64,000 nt of DNA from Ornithinimicrobium cavernae (GTDB taxonomy: Bacteria > Actinomycetota > Actinomycetes > Actinomycetales > Dermatophilaceae), in assembly GCF_003121625.1 (NCBI RefSeq), contig NZ_QDDJ01000005.1, positions 247,620-311,619 of the forward strand, read 5' to 3'. This document shows positions 41,784-51,005 of the stretch, one piece after another. Numbering within the stretch: position 1 is the first letter of the stretch; each line of letters starts with the position of its first letter. A program made the position numbers and the translations under genes. Below the pieces are notes generated by a model. That model did no database searches. It saw only the letters and a list, made by a program, of their open reading frames with translations, and was not told the origin of the DNA.

Positions 41784-42389
41784 ATGTTCACCGGAATCGT
41801 CGAGGAGCTCGGCACCCTCACCCAGCGCACGGACGGCCACGACTCGAGCGTCATCGAGATCCAGGCGCCCACCGTGGTCAGCGACGTCCAGCACGGTCAC
41901 TCGATCGCCGTCAACGGCGTCTGCCTGACCGTCACCACCCACACCGCCGAGGGCTTCACCGCCGACGTGATGGCCGAGACCCTCGCCCGCTCCAGCCTGG
42001 GCCGTCTGCAGGCCGGCGACACCGTCAACCTCGAGCGGGCGATGCGCGCCGACGCGCGGTTCGGTGGGCACATCGTGCAGGGTCACGTGGACGCCACGAC
42101 CACCCTCGTCTCCCGCGAGCCGGGCGAGAAGTGGGACGTGGTGACGTTCGCGCTGCCGCCGGAGCTGCGCCGCTACGTCGCCCTCAAGGGCTCGATCGCC
42201 CTGGACGGCGTCTCCCTCACCGTCTCCGGGGTCACCGACGACACCTTCTCGGTCAGCCTGATCCCCACCACGCTGGAGCTGACCACGCTGGGGCGGCGCC
42301 GGCCCGGCGACGAGGTCAACGTCGAGGTCGACGTGCTGGCCAAGTACGTCGAGTCGATGCTCGCCGGCAGCGGGGCGGTGACACCGTGA
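41784..42389 (+). CDS. ribE: Riboflavin synthase alpha chain
   Basis: 201 residues with the family start [10 protein letters not shown] and two homologous lumazine-binding halves: [20 protein letters not shown] in the first, and [20 protein letters not shown] in the second. It converts two molecules of 6,7-dimethyl-8-ribityllumazine into riboflavin and a pyrimidinedione. It starts 3 bases after ribD and overlaps ribBA by 4. The gene name ribC is also used for this enzyme. Confidence 0.97.
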   Translation: MFTGIVEELGTLTQRTDGHDSSVIEIQAPTVVSDVQHGHSIAVNGVCLTVTTHTAEGFTADVMAETLARSSLGRLQAGDTVNLERAMRADARFGGHIVQGHVDATTTLVSREPGEKWDVVTFALPPELRRYVALKGSIALDGVSLTVSGVTDDTFSVSLIPTTLELTTLGRRRPGDEVNVEVDVLAKYVESMLAGSGAVTP

Positions 42390-43618
42390 ACCTCCACACC
42401 ATCCCCGAGGCCCTGGACGCGCTGCGTGCCGGACGGCCCGTCCTGGTGCTGGACGACGCCGACCGGGAGAACGAGGGCGACGTGATCCTCGCGGCCGAGA
42501 ACCTGACGGCCGCCTGGCTGGGGTGGACCATCCGCCACAGCTCGGGCTACGTCTGCGCGCCGATGCCGGGGGAGTGGGCCGACCGGCTCGGGCTCCCGCT
42601 CATGGTCGAGCAGAACGAGGACCTGCTGCGCACGGCCTACACCGTGACCGTCGACGCCGCGGCGGGCGTCACCACCGGCATCAGCGCCGGCGACCGCGCC
42701 CACACGCTGCGGACGCTCGCCTCGGCCGGGACTACGCCCGGGGACCTGCGCCGCCCGGGGCACGTGGTGCCGCTGCGCGCCCGCGACGGCGGCGTGCTGA
42801 CCCGGCGCGGTCACACCGAGGCCGCGGTCGACCTGTGCCGACTGGCCGGCCTGGCGCCCGTCGCGGCGATCGCCGAGCTCGTCGACGACGAGGGCGAGAT
42901 GCTGCGCGGCCCGCAGGTCGCGGCGCTCGCGGCCGAGCACGACCTGCCGGTGATCACCATCGCCGACCTCGTCGCCCACCGGCTCGTCCACGACGCGGTC
43001 CGGCGCGAGGCCACCACGGTGCTGCCCACCGCGCACGGCGACCTCACGGTGCACGGCTACCGCGACCTGGTCACCGGCGTCGAGCACCTCGCTCTCGTGG
43101 GCCGGCCCGACCCGGGCCCCAACCCGCTGGTCCGGCTGCACTCGGAGTGCCTGACCGGGGAGGCCCTCGGCTCGCGGCGCTGCGACTGCGGCCCGCAGCT
43201 GCACGACGCGCTCGACCGGGTCGCCACGGAGGGCGGCGTGGTGGTCTACCTGCGCGGCCACGAGGGCCGCGGCGTGGGCCTGATCGACAAGCTGCGGGCG
43301 TATGCCGTGCAGGACACCGGGGTCGACACCGTCGCCGCCCAGCACGTGCTCGGCCTGCCGGTCGACGCCCGGGACTACTCGGCCGGCGCAGCGATCCTGC
43401 ACGACCTGGGTCTGGCGGACCGACCGCTGCGGCTGATCACCCACAACCCCGACAAGGCCGCCGCCCTGCAGGCGCGCGGCCTGACCGTCGGAGCGACCGA
43501 GCCGTCCCGCACCGTGCCACCACCGGAGTCGCACGCCTACCTCCGGACCAAGGCGGAGCTGCTCGGACACCTGCCCCACGGCATACCCACCCCCACCACC
43601 ATGAGGAGCACAGCATGA
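42386..43618 (+). CDS. ribBA: Bifunctional 3,4-dihydroxy-2-butanone-4-phosphate synthase/GTP cyclohydrolase II
   Basis: 410 residues from a GTG overlapping the ribE stop. Residues 1-205 are the DHBP synthase, with [15 protein letters not shown] and [15 protein letters not shown]. The rest is GTP cyclohydrolase II with the zinc cysteines in [17 protein letters not shown], and with [18 protein letters not shown]. It supplies both precursors of the pathway, from ribulose 5-phosphate and GTP. It overlaps ribH by 4 bases. Confidence 0.97.
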   Translation: MNLHTIPEALDALRAGRPVLVLDDADRENEGDVILAAENLTAAWLGWTIRHSSGYVCAPMPGEWADRLGLPLMVEQNEDLLRTAYTVTVDAAAGVTTGISAGDRAHTLRTLASAGTTPGDLRRPGHVVPLRARDGGVLTRRGHTEAAVDLCRLAGLAPVAAIAELVDDEGEMLRGPQVAALAAEHDLPVITIADLVAHRLVHDAVRREATTVLPTAHGDLTVHGYRDLVTGVEHLALVGRPDPGPNPLVRLHSECLTGEALGSRRCDCGPQLHDALDRVATEGGVVVYLRGHEGRGVGLIDKLRAYAVQDTGVDTVAAQHVLGLPVDARDYSAGAAILHDLGLADRPLRLITHNPDKAAALQARGLTVGATEPSRTVPPPESHAYLRTKAELLGHLPHGIPTPTTMRSTA

Positions 43619-44097
43619 GCAAGGCCGGAGCACCCACCCTGACCGTCGAGGCCGCCGGCCTGCGGGTCGCCGTCGTCGCCGCGTCCTGGCACACCACGAT
43701 CATGGACGGGCTGCTCGACGGCGCGCGCCGCGGACTGGCCGAGGCCGGGGTGAGCGACGTCGTGGAGGTGCGGGTGCCGGGCAGCTTCGAGCTGCCGGTC
43801 GCCTGCGCGCGGCTGGCCAGGACGGGGGAGTATGACGCGCTGGTGGCACTGGGCGTCGTGGTCCGGGGTGGGACACCGCACTTCGACTACGTCTGCTCGG
43901 CGGCCACCGACGGGCTGACCCGGGTCGCCGTCGACACCGGGGTCCCCGTCGGCTTCGGCGTGCTGACCTGTGACGACGAGCAGCAGGCCCTGGACCGCGC
44001 CGGGCTGGCCGGCTCCTCGGAGGACAAGGGCCACGAGGCCGCCACCGCGGCCGTCGCGACCGTGGTGGCGCTGCGGGCGGTGGCTGCGCCGGTCTGA
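43615..44097 (+). CDS. ribH: 6,7-dimethyl-8-ribityllumazine synthase
   Basis: 160 residues. Motifs of the family are [45 protein letters not shown] with the catalytic His, and [17 protein letters not shown]. It condenses the pyrimidine and dihydroxybutanone phosphate to the lumazine used by RibE. It is the last gene of the operon. Confidence 0.97.
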   Translation: MSKAGAPTLTVEAAGLRVAVVAASWHTTIMDGLLDGARRGLAEAGVSDVVEVRVPGSFELPVACARLARTGEYDALVALGVVVRGGTPHFDYVCSAATDGLTRVAVDTGVPVGFGVLTCDDEQQALDRAGLAGSSEDKGHEAATAAVATVVALRAVAAPV

Positions 44098-44106
44098 GGT
44101 GACTTC

Positions 44107-44122
44107 CCGCCGGGCCCGGCGG
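44107..44122. terminator. GC-rich palindrome after ribH
   Basis: CCGCCGGG and CCCGGCGG are perfect reverse complements with no spacer, starting 10 bases after the ribH stop. It may end the rib operon transcript, as many actinobacterial terminators lack a U-tract, but without a loop the structure is uncertain. Confidence 0.35.
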
Positions 44123-44130
44123 AGGCGTCA

Positions 44131-44450
44131 TCAGGGCCGCAGCGCCCGGACCTGCCAGCCGTGAATGACCCCGCCGAGGACGTGCACGATGCCCCGCCCC
44201 CGGCGGTCCCGCTTCCCGGTGTCGGAGACCAGGAAGGTCTCGGCCGTGAACCGCTCGGAGACGGGGCGGTCGTCGGCGGCTTCCACAGGCCGGCTCGAGC
44301 GTCTCGCGGTAGGTGACCTCTCGGTCGTCGGGTGCGGCGAGGTAGACCGGATCCGGTGCCCCGCCATCCTGGCTGAGCGGGCGGCAGGCTGATGACGTGC
44401 GGGACGCCACCGTGCGAGAACTCCTGGGCCGCGATATGTCCTCCGATGGT
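44131..44450 (-). pseudogene. Remnant of a small gene of unknown function with two frameshifts
   Basis: Three adjacent minus-strand segments look protein-like but lie in different frames: TIGGHIAAQEFSHGGVPHVI (about 44450-44379), SQDGGAPDPVYLAAPDDREV and on to RETLE (about 44374-44294), and VEAADDRPVSERFTAETFLV and on to HGWQVRALRP (44286-44131, with a stop). Read together they would make one protein of about 105 residues. The two shifts suggest a decaying gene. No family was recognised, and the sequence between 44098 and 44591 holds no other gene. Confidence 0.5.
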
Positions 44451-44530
44451 TCCGTGCCGACGCCGGACCGCCGGGGCAAGAACACGTCGTGAACACACTT
44501 TTTCTGAACCTACATGCACTTATCTATTGA

Positions 44531-44540
44531 CTGTATACAG
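44531..44540. promoter_or_regulatory. Candidate GntR-type operator upstream of the ABC importer operon
   Basis: CTGTATACAG is a perfect 10-base palindrome in an AT-rich stretch about 50 bases before the substrate-binding gene. FadR/FCD-type GntR regulators commonly bind TGTATACA-like cores, and such a regulator is the fifth gene of this cluster. A perfect promoter was not assigned; TTGACT overlaps the palindrome's left edge. Confidence 0.5.
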
Positions 44541-44591
44541 AAAGTGAGATTGCATGGGCCGCACGGTCTAACGGAGTCAAAGGAGACGACA

Positions 44592-45629
44592 GTGAACCTC
44601 AAGATGCGAACAGTGGTGGGCATAGCGTCAGCAGGCATTGTGCTGACCGCCTGTGGCGGACCGGCAGCCGAGGAGGCCGCTGACCAGGCCGCCGACCAGG
44701 GCGCCGAGGGCGGGAACAAGGCCGTGTCCGTTGCGGCTGTGAGCACCAGTTGTCTGCAGTTCTATCCGATGTACGTCGCTCTTGAGGAGGGAATCTTCGA
44801 GGAGAACGGCCTGGACGTGACGATCGAGCGCATGAACGGCTCAGGCGCTGTCCTTCAGGCCATGCTCGCCGGACAGGTGGACATCGGGACACCGGGCCCG
44901 GTGCCCACGATCCTCGCGCAGGCCCAGGGCGAGGACATCAAGTACGTCGCCAACCTCTGGCCCGGTGGCGCCTTCGCCCTGGTCGCGACCGAGGCCTCAG
45001 GCATCACCGATGCGGCCGACCTCCGGGGCAAGACGATCGGTGTCGCCACGGCCGACGGGAGCGAGGTGTCGTTCGCGCAGACCATCCTGGGTGCCGAGGG
45101 GATGGAGGAGGGCGACTACGAGATCCTGGTCGTGGGCGAGGGGGGACAGGCGGTCGCTGGGTTCCAGCGAGAGGACATCGATGCCTATGCCGCCTCGATG
45201 GACGGGGTCGCGACGATCGAGCACGCGGGGATCCCGCTCACCGACATCACGGGTGACTCGACCTCTTACCTGTTCGGCAACGGACTGGCCGCCGACGCCT
45301 CGTACATCGAGGAGAATCCCGACGTCATCGGGGCCTTCGGCAAGAGCTTCCGTGAGGGCCGGGAGCTGGCGGACGAGGATGAGCAGGCCGTCATCGATGC
45401 CTGCCAGGTCCATCAGCCCCAGGAGGTCGAGGACCTGGAGTATGTGAGCGCCCACCTCGGAGCGCTGTCGCCGAGCTTCCACCCCGGGGAGACCGAGTGG
45501 GGCTCGATGACCGAGGAGGCCTGGGAGCAGATCATCGCCGACACGGTGCAGACCGGGGACATCGCGGAGGGCGAGATCGAGGCCAAGGACCTGTTCACGA
45601 ACGAGTTCGTCGAGGCCTTCAACCAGTGA
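44592..45629 (+). CDS. ABC transporter substrate-binding lipoprotein (SsuA/NMT1-THI5-like)
   Basis: 345 residues from a GTG with AAGGAG upstream; an in-frame start at 44514 would lack a signal sequence. The lipobox is LTAC near residue 19. The mature protein has the NMT1-like pattern YVALEEGIFEENGLDVTIER, MLAGQVDIGTPGPVP and DLRGKTIGVATADGSE. Such receptors bind sulfonates, pyrimidines, aromatic acids or amides. It forms one operon with the ATPase and permease. Confidence 0.92.
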   Translation: MNLKMRTVVGIASAGIVLTACGGPAAEEAADQAADQGAEGGNKAVSVAAVSTSCLQFYPMYVALEEGIFEENGLDVTIERMNGSGAVLQAMLAGQVDIGTPGPVPTILAQAQGEDIKYVANLWPGGAFALVATEASGITDAADLRGKTIGVATADGSEVSFAQTILGAEGMEEGDYEILVVGEGGQAVAGFQREDIDAYAASMDGVATIEHAGIPLTDITGDSTSYLFGNGLAADASYIEENPDVIGAFGKSFREGRELADEDEQAVIDACQVHQPQEVEDLEYVSAHLGALSPSFHPGETEWGSMTEEAWEQIIADTVQTGDIAEGEIEAKDLFTNEFVEAFNQ

Positions 45630-46426
45630 GCAGTATGACCCGCACCAGGTCCGAGGAGACCTATGCCGTCTCCGGGCTCAGTCACCGTTACCCGGCGGGT
45701 GACGTGCTGGCTCTGCAGGGCATCGACATGGTGCTCCCGAAGGGCTCGGTCACGGCGCTGATCGGGCCCAGCGGGTGTGGCAAGTCGACTCTGCTGAACA
45801 TCCTGTCCGGACTCCTGCGCCCGACGGATGGCGGGGTGACCCTGTTCGGCTCCCCGCTGACGGGGCCACCGGACGAGGTGGCGCACATGTTCCAGAAGGC
45901 GACCCTGCTGCCCTGGCGGACGACGCTGGAGAACGTGGTGCTCCCGATCGAGATCCGCGACGGCAAGAAGGCTGCCAAGGCCGCCTACGGCAAGGCCCGC
46001 GACCTGCTGCGCATGGTGGGTATCGGGGATTTCGAGGCGGCCTACCCACAGGCACTGTCAGGCGGGATGGCCCAGCGTGCAGCCATCTGCCGGATGCTCA
46101 TCACCGAGCCCGAGGTGTTCCTGCTCGACGAACCCTTCGGCGCCCTCGACGAGCTGACCCGGGAGCGGATGGACATCGAGCTCCTCCGGATCGCCAAGGA
46201 CAGCGAAGCCACCGTGGTGCTGGTCACTCACTCGATCCCGGAGTCCGTCTTCCTGTCGGACCGGGTCTATGCGATGTCTGCCCGGCCCGGGAGGATCGAG
46301 GAGGTCATCGACATCGACCTCCCTGCGCCTCGCACCCTGGACACGTTCAGTGACCCGCATTTCGTCGACCGGGTCGGTCAGGTCCGGCGTGCCCTGAACA
46401 GAGGACACGGCTATGACGGTCAGTGA
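45626..46426 (+). CDS. ABC transporter ATP-binding protein (SsuB/TauB-like)
   Basis: 266 residues from a GTG overlapping the receptor stop; ATG 45635 is an alternative. Walker A GPSGCGKST, the Q-loop in HMFQKATLLPWRTTLENV, signature LSGGMAQRA, Walker B VFLLDEPFGALDELT and the switch His in VLVTHSIPESV are all present. It powers the importer and overlaps the permease by 14 bases. Confidence 0.96.
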   Translation: MSSMTRTRSEETYAVSGLSHRYPAGDVLALQGIDMVLPKGSVTALIGPSGCGKSTLLNILSGLLRPTDGGVTLFGSPLTGPPDEVAHMFQKATLLPWRTTLENVVLPIEIRDGKKAAKAAYGKARDLLRMVGIGDFEAAYPQALSGGMAQRAAICRMLITEPEVFLLDEPFGALDELTRERMDIELLRIAKDSEATVVLVTHSIPESVFLSDRVYAMSARPGRIEEVIDIDLPAPRTLDTFSDPHFVDRVGQVRRALNRGHGYDGQ

Positions 46427-47285
46427 GGTGCGGCAGCGAGACACGCAGGAGGAACGGATGGGGCGCCGTCGGGGCGTTGCCGCGGTGCGCGGTGCAGGCA
46501 AGATGCTGAACCGGCTGCCGACGTGGGCCGCGGTGCTGCTGATCATCGTCGTCGTGCTGGCCCTCTGGCAGCTGGTGGTGTCCCTGGGGACGATCTCGGA
46601 GCTGGTGCTGCCCTCCCCGTTGTCCGTCGGTGGGCAGCTCGTCATCGTCACCCAGCAGCTGATCGGTGGCGAGTACCTCCTGGGCCAGCTGTGGATCACG
46701 ATTCAGGAGGTCCTGCTGGGTTTCGGCCTGGCCGTGACGGTAGGGATCACGGTCGGCCTGATCGTCGGGCAGACCGAGTTCGGTCGCAAGGGCGTGATGC
46801 CGATCTTCGTCCTCCTCGACGCGACGCCCAAGATCGCCTTCGCGCCGGTCTTCATCGCATGGTTCGGCTTCGGCATTGCCTCGAAGTTCCTCATGGCAGC
46901 CTTCATGTCGATCTTCCCGATCATCGTCGGCACCGCCGCGGGACTCGCGGCGACCAGCGAGGAGGAGATCAAGCTCTTCCGGTCCATGAAGGCCTCTGGC
47001 TGGGACATCTTCTGGAAGTTGAAGGTCCACCGGGCGCTGCCCTTCGTCTTCACCGGTTTGAAGATCGCTGTCGTCGCGGCGGTCACGGGTGCCGTTGCCG
47101 CTGAGTTCATCGGCGGTGGCATCGGCTTTGGGGAACAGGTCCGCGTCGCTGCGGCCCGGATCGCCCTGGACCGTGTGTTTGCGCTGATCCTCTACCTCAG
47201 CGTGCTGGGTCTGCTGCTGTATCTGGCGGTGGCCTGGCTGCAGAAGAAGCTGACGTTCTGGGACCAGCCCGGCCGAGACCGCTGA
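46413..47285 (+). CDS. ABC transporter permease (SsuC/TauC-like)
   Basis: 290 residues with a basic N-terminus and six or so hydrophobic segments. The coupling-loop (EAA) region is visible as SEEEIKLFRSMKASGWDIFWKLK-like sequence, here from TSEEEIKLFRSMKASG to FWKLKVHRALP. LDATPKIAFAPVFIAWFGFG is typical of nitrate/sulfonate/taurine permeases. It completes the importer. Confidence 0.94.
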   Translation: MTVSEVRQRDTQEERMGRRRGVAAVRGAGKMLNRLPTWAAVLLIIVVVLALWQLVVSLGTISELVLPSPLSVGGQLVIVTQQLIGGEYLLGQLWITIQEVLLGFGLAVTVGITVGLIVGQTEFGRKGVMPIFVLLDATPKIAFAPVFIAWFGFGIASKFLMAAFMSIFPIIVGTAAGLAATSEEEIKLFRSMKASGWDIFWKLKVHRALPFVFTGLKIAVVAAVTGAVAAEFIGGGIGFGEQVRVAAARIALDRVFALILYLSVLGLLLYLAVAWLQKKLTFWDQPGRDR

Positions 47286-47377
47286 ACCTTCCGTGTCACA
47301 GTCCTCGGCGTGCCCGCGAGGGCACCCCGGCGACGACTGAACCCTCATACCCAACCCAGCAAGGAGAAGAAGAGAAG

Positions 47378-48223
47378 ATGAAACTGGCCAACTACGATGG
47401 TCGTGCGGTCCTGGTCCAGGACGGGGCAGCCTATGACGTCGAGCACGTCAGCAACGGGCGGTTCGGTCCCGACACCGCTGCGGTCCTGCGGGACTGGGAG
47501 GAGTTCACGGCCGCCGCGAGCACGTTCTCCCTCGAGCAGGGGGTCGACATCGACCCCTCACTGCTCGGACCGCCGGTGGCTGCTCCGCGGCAGATCTTCG
47601 CGATCGGCCTGAACTACCGGGACCACGCCAAGGAGACCGGAATGCAGGCTCCGGACGAGCCAGTGGTCTTCACCAAGTTCCAGAGCTCGATCGCGGGGCC
47701 TGCGGCCGAGGTGCAACTCCCCTCCGACTTCGTGGACTGGGAGGCGGAGCTCGTTGTGGTGGTGGGCAAGGAAGCACGCAACGTGTCCGCTGATCAGGGC
47801 TGGGACCATGTTGCCGGCCTCACGGCAGGGCAGGACTACTCCGAGCGCAACGTGCAGAAGCGCGGTGCGTCGCCGCAGTTCAGTCTGGCCAAGAGCTTCG
47901 CGAACTTCTCACCGACGGGGCCGTTGCTGGTCACGCCCGACGAGTTCCCCGACCGGGACGCCATCGGTCTCAGCACCACGATCGTCAACGGGTCGGGCGA
48001 GCAGGTGATGCAGAAGGGAAGCTCGGCTGACCTGATCTTCGACGTGCCAACTCTCGTGGCCAAGCTCTCCGAGGTGCTGACCCTGTTCCCGGGTGACCTG
48101 ATCTTCACCGGCACACCTGCCGGCGTCGGGATCGGGCGGGACCCCAAGGTCTTCCTCCAGCGGGGGTGGACGGTAGTCACCGAGATCGAGGGCATCGGTC
48201 AGATGCGTAACGTGCTCGTCTGA
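47378..48223 (+). CDS. Fumarylacetoacetate hydrolase family protein
   Basis: 281 residues. The FAH fold begins at FAIGLNYRDHAKETG, with the metal-site segment DWEAELVVVVGKEARNV, QDYSERNVQ and the end FTGTPAGVGIGRDP. The sequence fits acylpyruvase or diketo-acid hydrolase members that cleave C-C bonds with Mg. It is distinct from the first FAH gene at 7425. AAGGAGAAG precedes the ATG. It probably degrades the compound taken up by the preceding importer. Confidence 0.92.
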   Translation: MKLANYDGRAVLVQDGAAYDVEHVSNGRFGPDTAAVLRDWEEFTAAASTFSLEQGVDIDPSLLGPPVAAPRQIFAIGLNYRDHAKETGMQAPDEPVVFTKFQSSIAGPAAEVQLPSDFVDWEAELVVVVGKEARNVSADQGWDHVAGLTAGQDYSERNVQKRGASPQFSLAKSFANFSPTGPLLVTPDEFPDRDAIGLSTTIVNGSGEQVMQKGSSADLIFDVPTLVAKLSEVLTLFPGDLIFTGTPAGVGIGRDPKVFLQRGWTVVTEIEGIGQMRNVLV

Positions 48224-48277
48224 GCGGTGAACGGCTAGCGTTCGGTGCAGGCAACCGGCAGAGGGAGGAGGACCTTG

Positions 48278-49108
48278 GTGAGCAAGCCACAGCAGTCGCG
48301 CTCCGCGGAGTACGCCTACGAGGCGATTCGGGCGGCCATCCTCGCCGGTGGCCTGGCACCGGGCTCGGTGGTGTCCCAGGTCCGCCTCGCTGCAGAGCTG
48401 GGAGTCAGTAGGACACCCCTGCGGGAGGGGCTCCGCCGGCTCGAGGCCGAAGGGCTTGTGACCTCGGACTTCAACCGTCGGATGGTCGTGTCAGAGGTCA
48501 GTCTCGCTGACCTCGACGAGCTCTACGCGATGCGGTTGACCCTGGAGCCGCTCGCTCTGCGCGTGTCCGTGCCGTACCTGTCCGTCGAGGAGCGCGAGGC
48601 CGTCCGGGACGCGTTGGGACAGAGCGTCGCTGCTCTGGCTGAGAAGGATTTCGATCGGTTCCAGGTGGCGCACCGGCGGTTCCACCTCGGGTTGACGGCG
48701 CGCTGCGGTGACCGCCTGCAGCGCGCCGTCAGTGACCTCTGGGACCAGGCCGAGCGATACCGCCGCGAGTACATGACGGGCGCGATGCACGTAGGCACCC
48801 TCGAGCGGACGAACGACGAGCACCGGTTGATCTGTGACGCTGCGATGCTGCAGGACGGTGACCTGGCCGCAGAGGAGCTGACGCAGCACCTCCTGCGGAC
48901 CTCGCTGTCCATCATGCGCTCGACCGACGGTCGGGCCCACCCGTTGGCCATCATGAAAGCGGTGCCCGAAGCGGCCCACTTCGATGCGAGCCTCATCGGG
49001 ACCCACCAGAGCACGGTCCGTGACTCAGCCACGGCTGCCGGTGCGGAGTCAGGCCGTCGTGTGGATGATGCTTCCGGCGAGCGGACTCAGGGCGACGGCC
49101 AGGTCTAG
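48278..49108 (+). CDS. GntR family regulator with FCD ligand domain
   Basis: About 276 residues from a GTG with GGAGGAGG upstream. The winged helix contains AEYAYEAIRAAILAGGLAPG and LAAELGVSRTPLREGLRRLE. The FCD domain follows, with YAMRLTLEPLALRVS and metal-binding histidines in VAHRRFHLGLTA and NDEHRLICDA. It likely controls the importer/FAH operon. The last 20 residues overlap the convergent amidase gene. Confidence 0.93.
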   Translation: MSKPQQSRSAEYAYEAIRAAILAGGLAPGSVVSQVRLAAELGVSRTPLREGLRRLEAEGLVTSDFNRRMVVSEVSLADLDELYAMRLTLEPLALRVSVPYLSVEEREAVRDALGQSVAALAEKDFDRFQVAHRRFHLGLTARCGDRLQRAVSDLWDQAERYRREYMTGAMHVGTLERTNDEHRLICDAAMLQDGDLAAEELTQHLLRTSLSIMRSTDGRAHPLAIMKAVPEAAHFDASLIGTHQSTVRDSATAAGAESGRRVDDASGERTQGDGQV

Positions 49109-50257
49109 GAGGGCTTCGTCGCCACCGCGCCACCCGATGAGCGACAGCGAAACGGGTGCCCCGTTGAGCATGCCCAGGGGCAGACTGACCTGGGGAAGCC
49201 CTGAGATGCTTGCCATACAGACCAGACGCATGGCATTGACGCGGTAGCTCTCCAACTCCTGCGCGGTGGAGTCCAGCAGGGGCGCGAGATCCGGCGTCGT
49301 CGGGAGGGCGATCACGGTGCCCACCGGTGTGAGGCTCTCCATCCGATGTGTGGCCTCCCGCAGCACGCTCCTGGCTTCTGCGGCGTCGTGGTCACTGATC
49401 CCTGAGGCCAGGAGCATCCGCTCGCGAATCCCAGGACCCAGGGTCGGCTGTCTCGAGGTGACGAACTCACCGAACGTCTCCCACACCTCGTGGGCCTGGA
49501 CTACCCGCATGGCTTCGCGCCAGTCGTCCAGGTGTGCGCCCGCCAGGTTCGCCCGCGAGGCAGCCGGCATGAGGGAAGAGGTTGCCCGCAAAGCATCCGT
49601 GACGACGCGGGTCACAGGGTCGGTGGCGGCCTCACGCACCTCATCCAGGACGAGGACGGCACGAACCTGGGCGAGCTGGCCCGGGCCGCGCAGCAGGACG
49701 GGCCCTGCCTGCCGCAGCACCCCCGCGCTGGAGGCGAACCAACCTCCCGCGTCGAAAGAGGGGGCCATGGTCATCGCCCCGGTGAAGTCAAACCGATCCT
49801 TGGTGGTCCTGATCCCGTAGATGCCGCAGTGTGCCGCCGGGATCCGGACCGAGCCGCCGGTGTCACTTCCAATGGCAAGGTCACACGCTCCGGAGGCAGT
49901 GGCAGAGGCAGAGCCGCTGGAGGACCCGCCAGGAATGCGGTCAGGGCTTCGAGGATTAATGGGAGTGCCAAAGTGTGCATTCGAGCCGGTGATTGAGTAG
50001 AAGAACTCATCACACACCGTTTTGCCGATGATGGTCGCGCCGGCATCGAGAAGGCTACGTACCGCGCCGGCGTGCTCGCCCGCTGGAGGATGCGCATCCC
50101 TCCATGCCGGACTCCCTCCACTGGTTCGCGACCCGGCGATGTCGAACATGTCCTTGACGGCCACCGTCAGTCCCGAGAGCGGCCCGGTCGACGAACCCAC
50201 CACGGCTTCGTCGATGTCGTGCGGCACAAACGCAGCCTGGGAGACGTGGTGTGTCAC
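49049..50257 (-). CDS. Amidase signature family protein
   Basis: 402 residues from a GTG with GGGAGG before it; the frame continues to 50302. The triad is in place: Lys in GLTVAVKDMFDIAG, and the serines in IPGGSSSGSASATASG and IGSDTGGSVRIPAAH. It is shorter than GatA-type amidases. It converges with, and overlaps by 60 bases, the GntR gene. In this cluster it may hydrolyse an amide bond of the imported substrate, feeding the FAH enzyme. Confidence 0.92.
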   Translation of the reverse strand: MTHHVSQAAFVPHDIDEAVVGSSTGPLSGLTVAVKDMFDIAGSRTSGGSPAWRDAHPPAGEHAGAVRSLLDAGATIIGKTVCDEFFYSITGSNAHFGTPINPRSPDRIPGGSSSGSASATASGACDLAIGSDTGGSVRIPAAHCGIYGIRTTKDRFDFTGAMTMAPSFDAGGWFASSAGVLRQAGPVLLRGPGQLAQVRAVLVLDEVREAATDPVTRVVTDALRATSSLMPAASRANLAGAHLDDWREAMRVVQAHEVWETFGEFVTSRQPTLGPGIRERMLLASGISDHDAAEARSVLREATHRMESLTPVGTVIALPTTPDLAPLLDSTAQELESYRVNAMRLVCMASISGLPQVSLPLGMLNGAPVSLSLIGWRGGDEALLDLAVALSPLAGSIIHTTA

Positions 50258-50362
50258 CCAACCTCCCTCATGCGAGTCCACTTCAGAGCGGCGATGCGTC
50301 ACACACTCCGTGATCCATCGCCAGCCCTACCGTAGCCAGTCGCTGACGGTAGCCTGCCGACT

Positions 50363-50920
50363 ATGCGCAAACTTGTGGTCAGCGTCATTGCCGATGAGCG
50401 GCCCGGTCTGGTCGCCGAGCTCGCGAGTGCGGTCGCCGAGCACGGCGGGAACTGGCTGGAGAGCCAGATGGGACGGCTGGCCGGCAAGTTCGCCGGTGCC
50501 GTGCTCATCGAGGTGGACTCCGAGCGGGTGCAGGCCCTCACGACAGCGCTACAGGGACTGAGCGAGGTGGGCGTCGTCGACGTGTCCGCAGCCGACAGTG
50601 AAGCGGCGGCGGGACCTGCTGTCGAGTCGGTCGGGCTGCTCGTGGTCGGTCACGACCAGCCCGGCATCGTGCGTGAGGTGACCAAGGCCCTTGCTGCGCA
50701 GGGCCTGAGCATCGAGGAGCTCCACACCTCGACCAGCGACGCGCCGATGAGCGGTGACCGGCTCTTCGAGGCCGTGGCGGTCGTCGGTCTGGCCGAGGGA
50801 CAGGACCTTGCTGCCGTGCGCTCGTCCCTGGACGAGCTCTCCGCAGAGCTGAAACTCGACATCCAGATCGACGACGGCCGCGACGGGCCGGCCTGGGGCG
50901 AGGTACCTGACGAGGCGTAG
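50363..50920 (+). CDS. Two-ACT-domain protein (GcvR-like)
   Basis: 185 residues with two ACT domains: the first starts LVVSVIADERPGLVAELASA, and the second LLVVGHDQPGIVREVTKALA. No catalytic domain is attached. GcvR-like proteins regulate glycine cleavage or sense amino acids by protein contact. A divergent arrangement with the amidase gives a 105-base shared upstream region. Confidence 0.9.
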   Translation: MRKLVVSVIADERPGLVAELASAVAEHGGNWLESQMGRLAGKFAGAVLIEVDSERVQALTTALQGLSEVGVVDVSAADSEAAAGPAVESVGLLVVGHDQPGIVREVTKALAAQGLSIEELHTSTSDAPMSGDRLFEAVAVVGLAEGQDLAAVRSSLDELSAELKLDIQIDDGRDGPAWGEVPDEA

Positions 50921-50955
50921 GTGTCTCGGGCCTGCGGTCTCGGAGGCAGCCCACA

Positions 50956-50999
50956 CACACGTGTGCCCCGGCTCTGGGGAGAGCCGGGGCACACGTGTG
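50956..50999. terminator. Strong bidirectional terminator hairpin
   Basis: The 20-base arms 50956-50975 and 50980-50999 are perfect complements around a GGGG loop. The hairpin lies between the convergent ACT-domain gene and the large amidohydrolase gene, 36 and 7 bases from their ends, so it can stop transcription from both sides. Confidence 0.9.
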
Positions 51000-51005
51000 G
51001 TCCTT

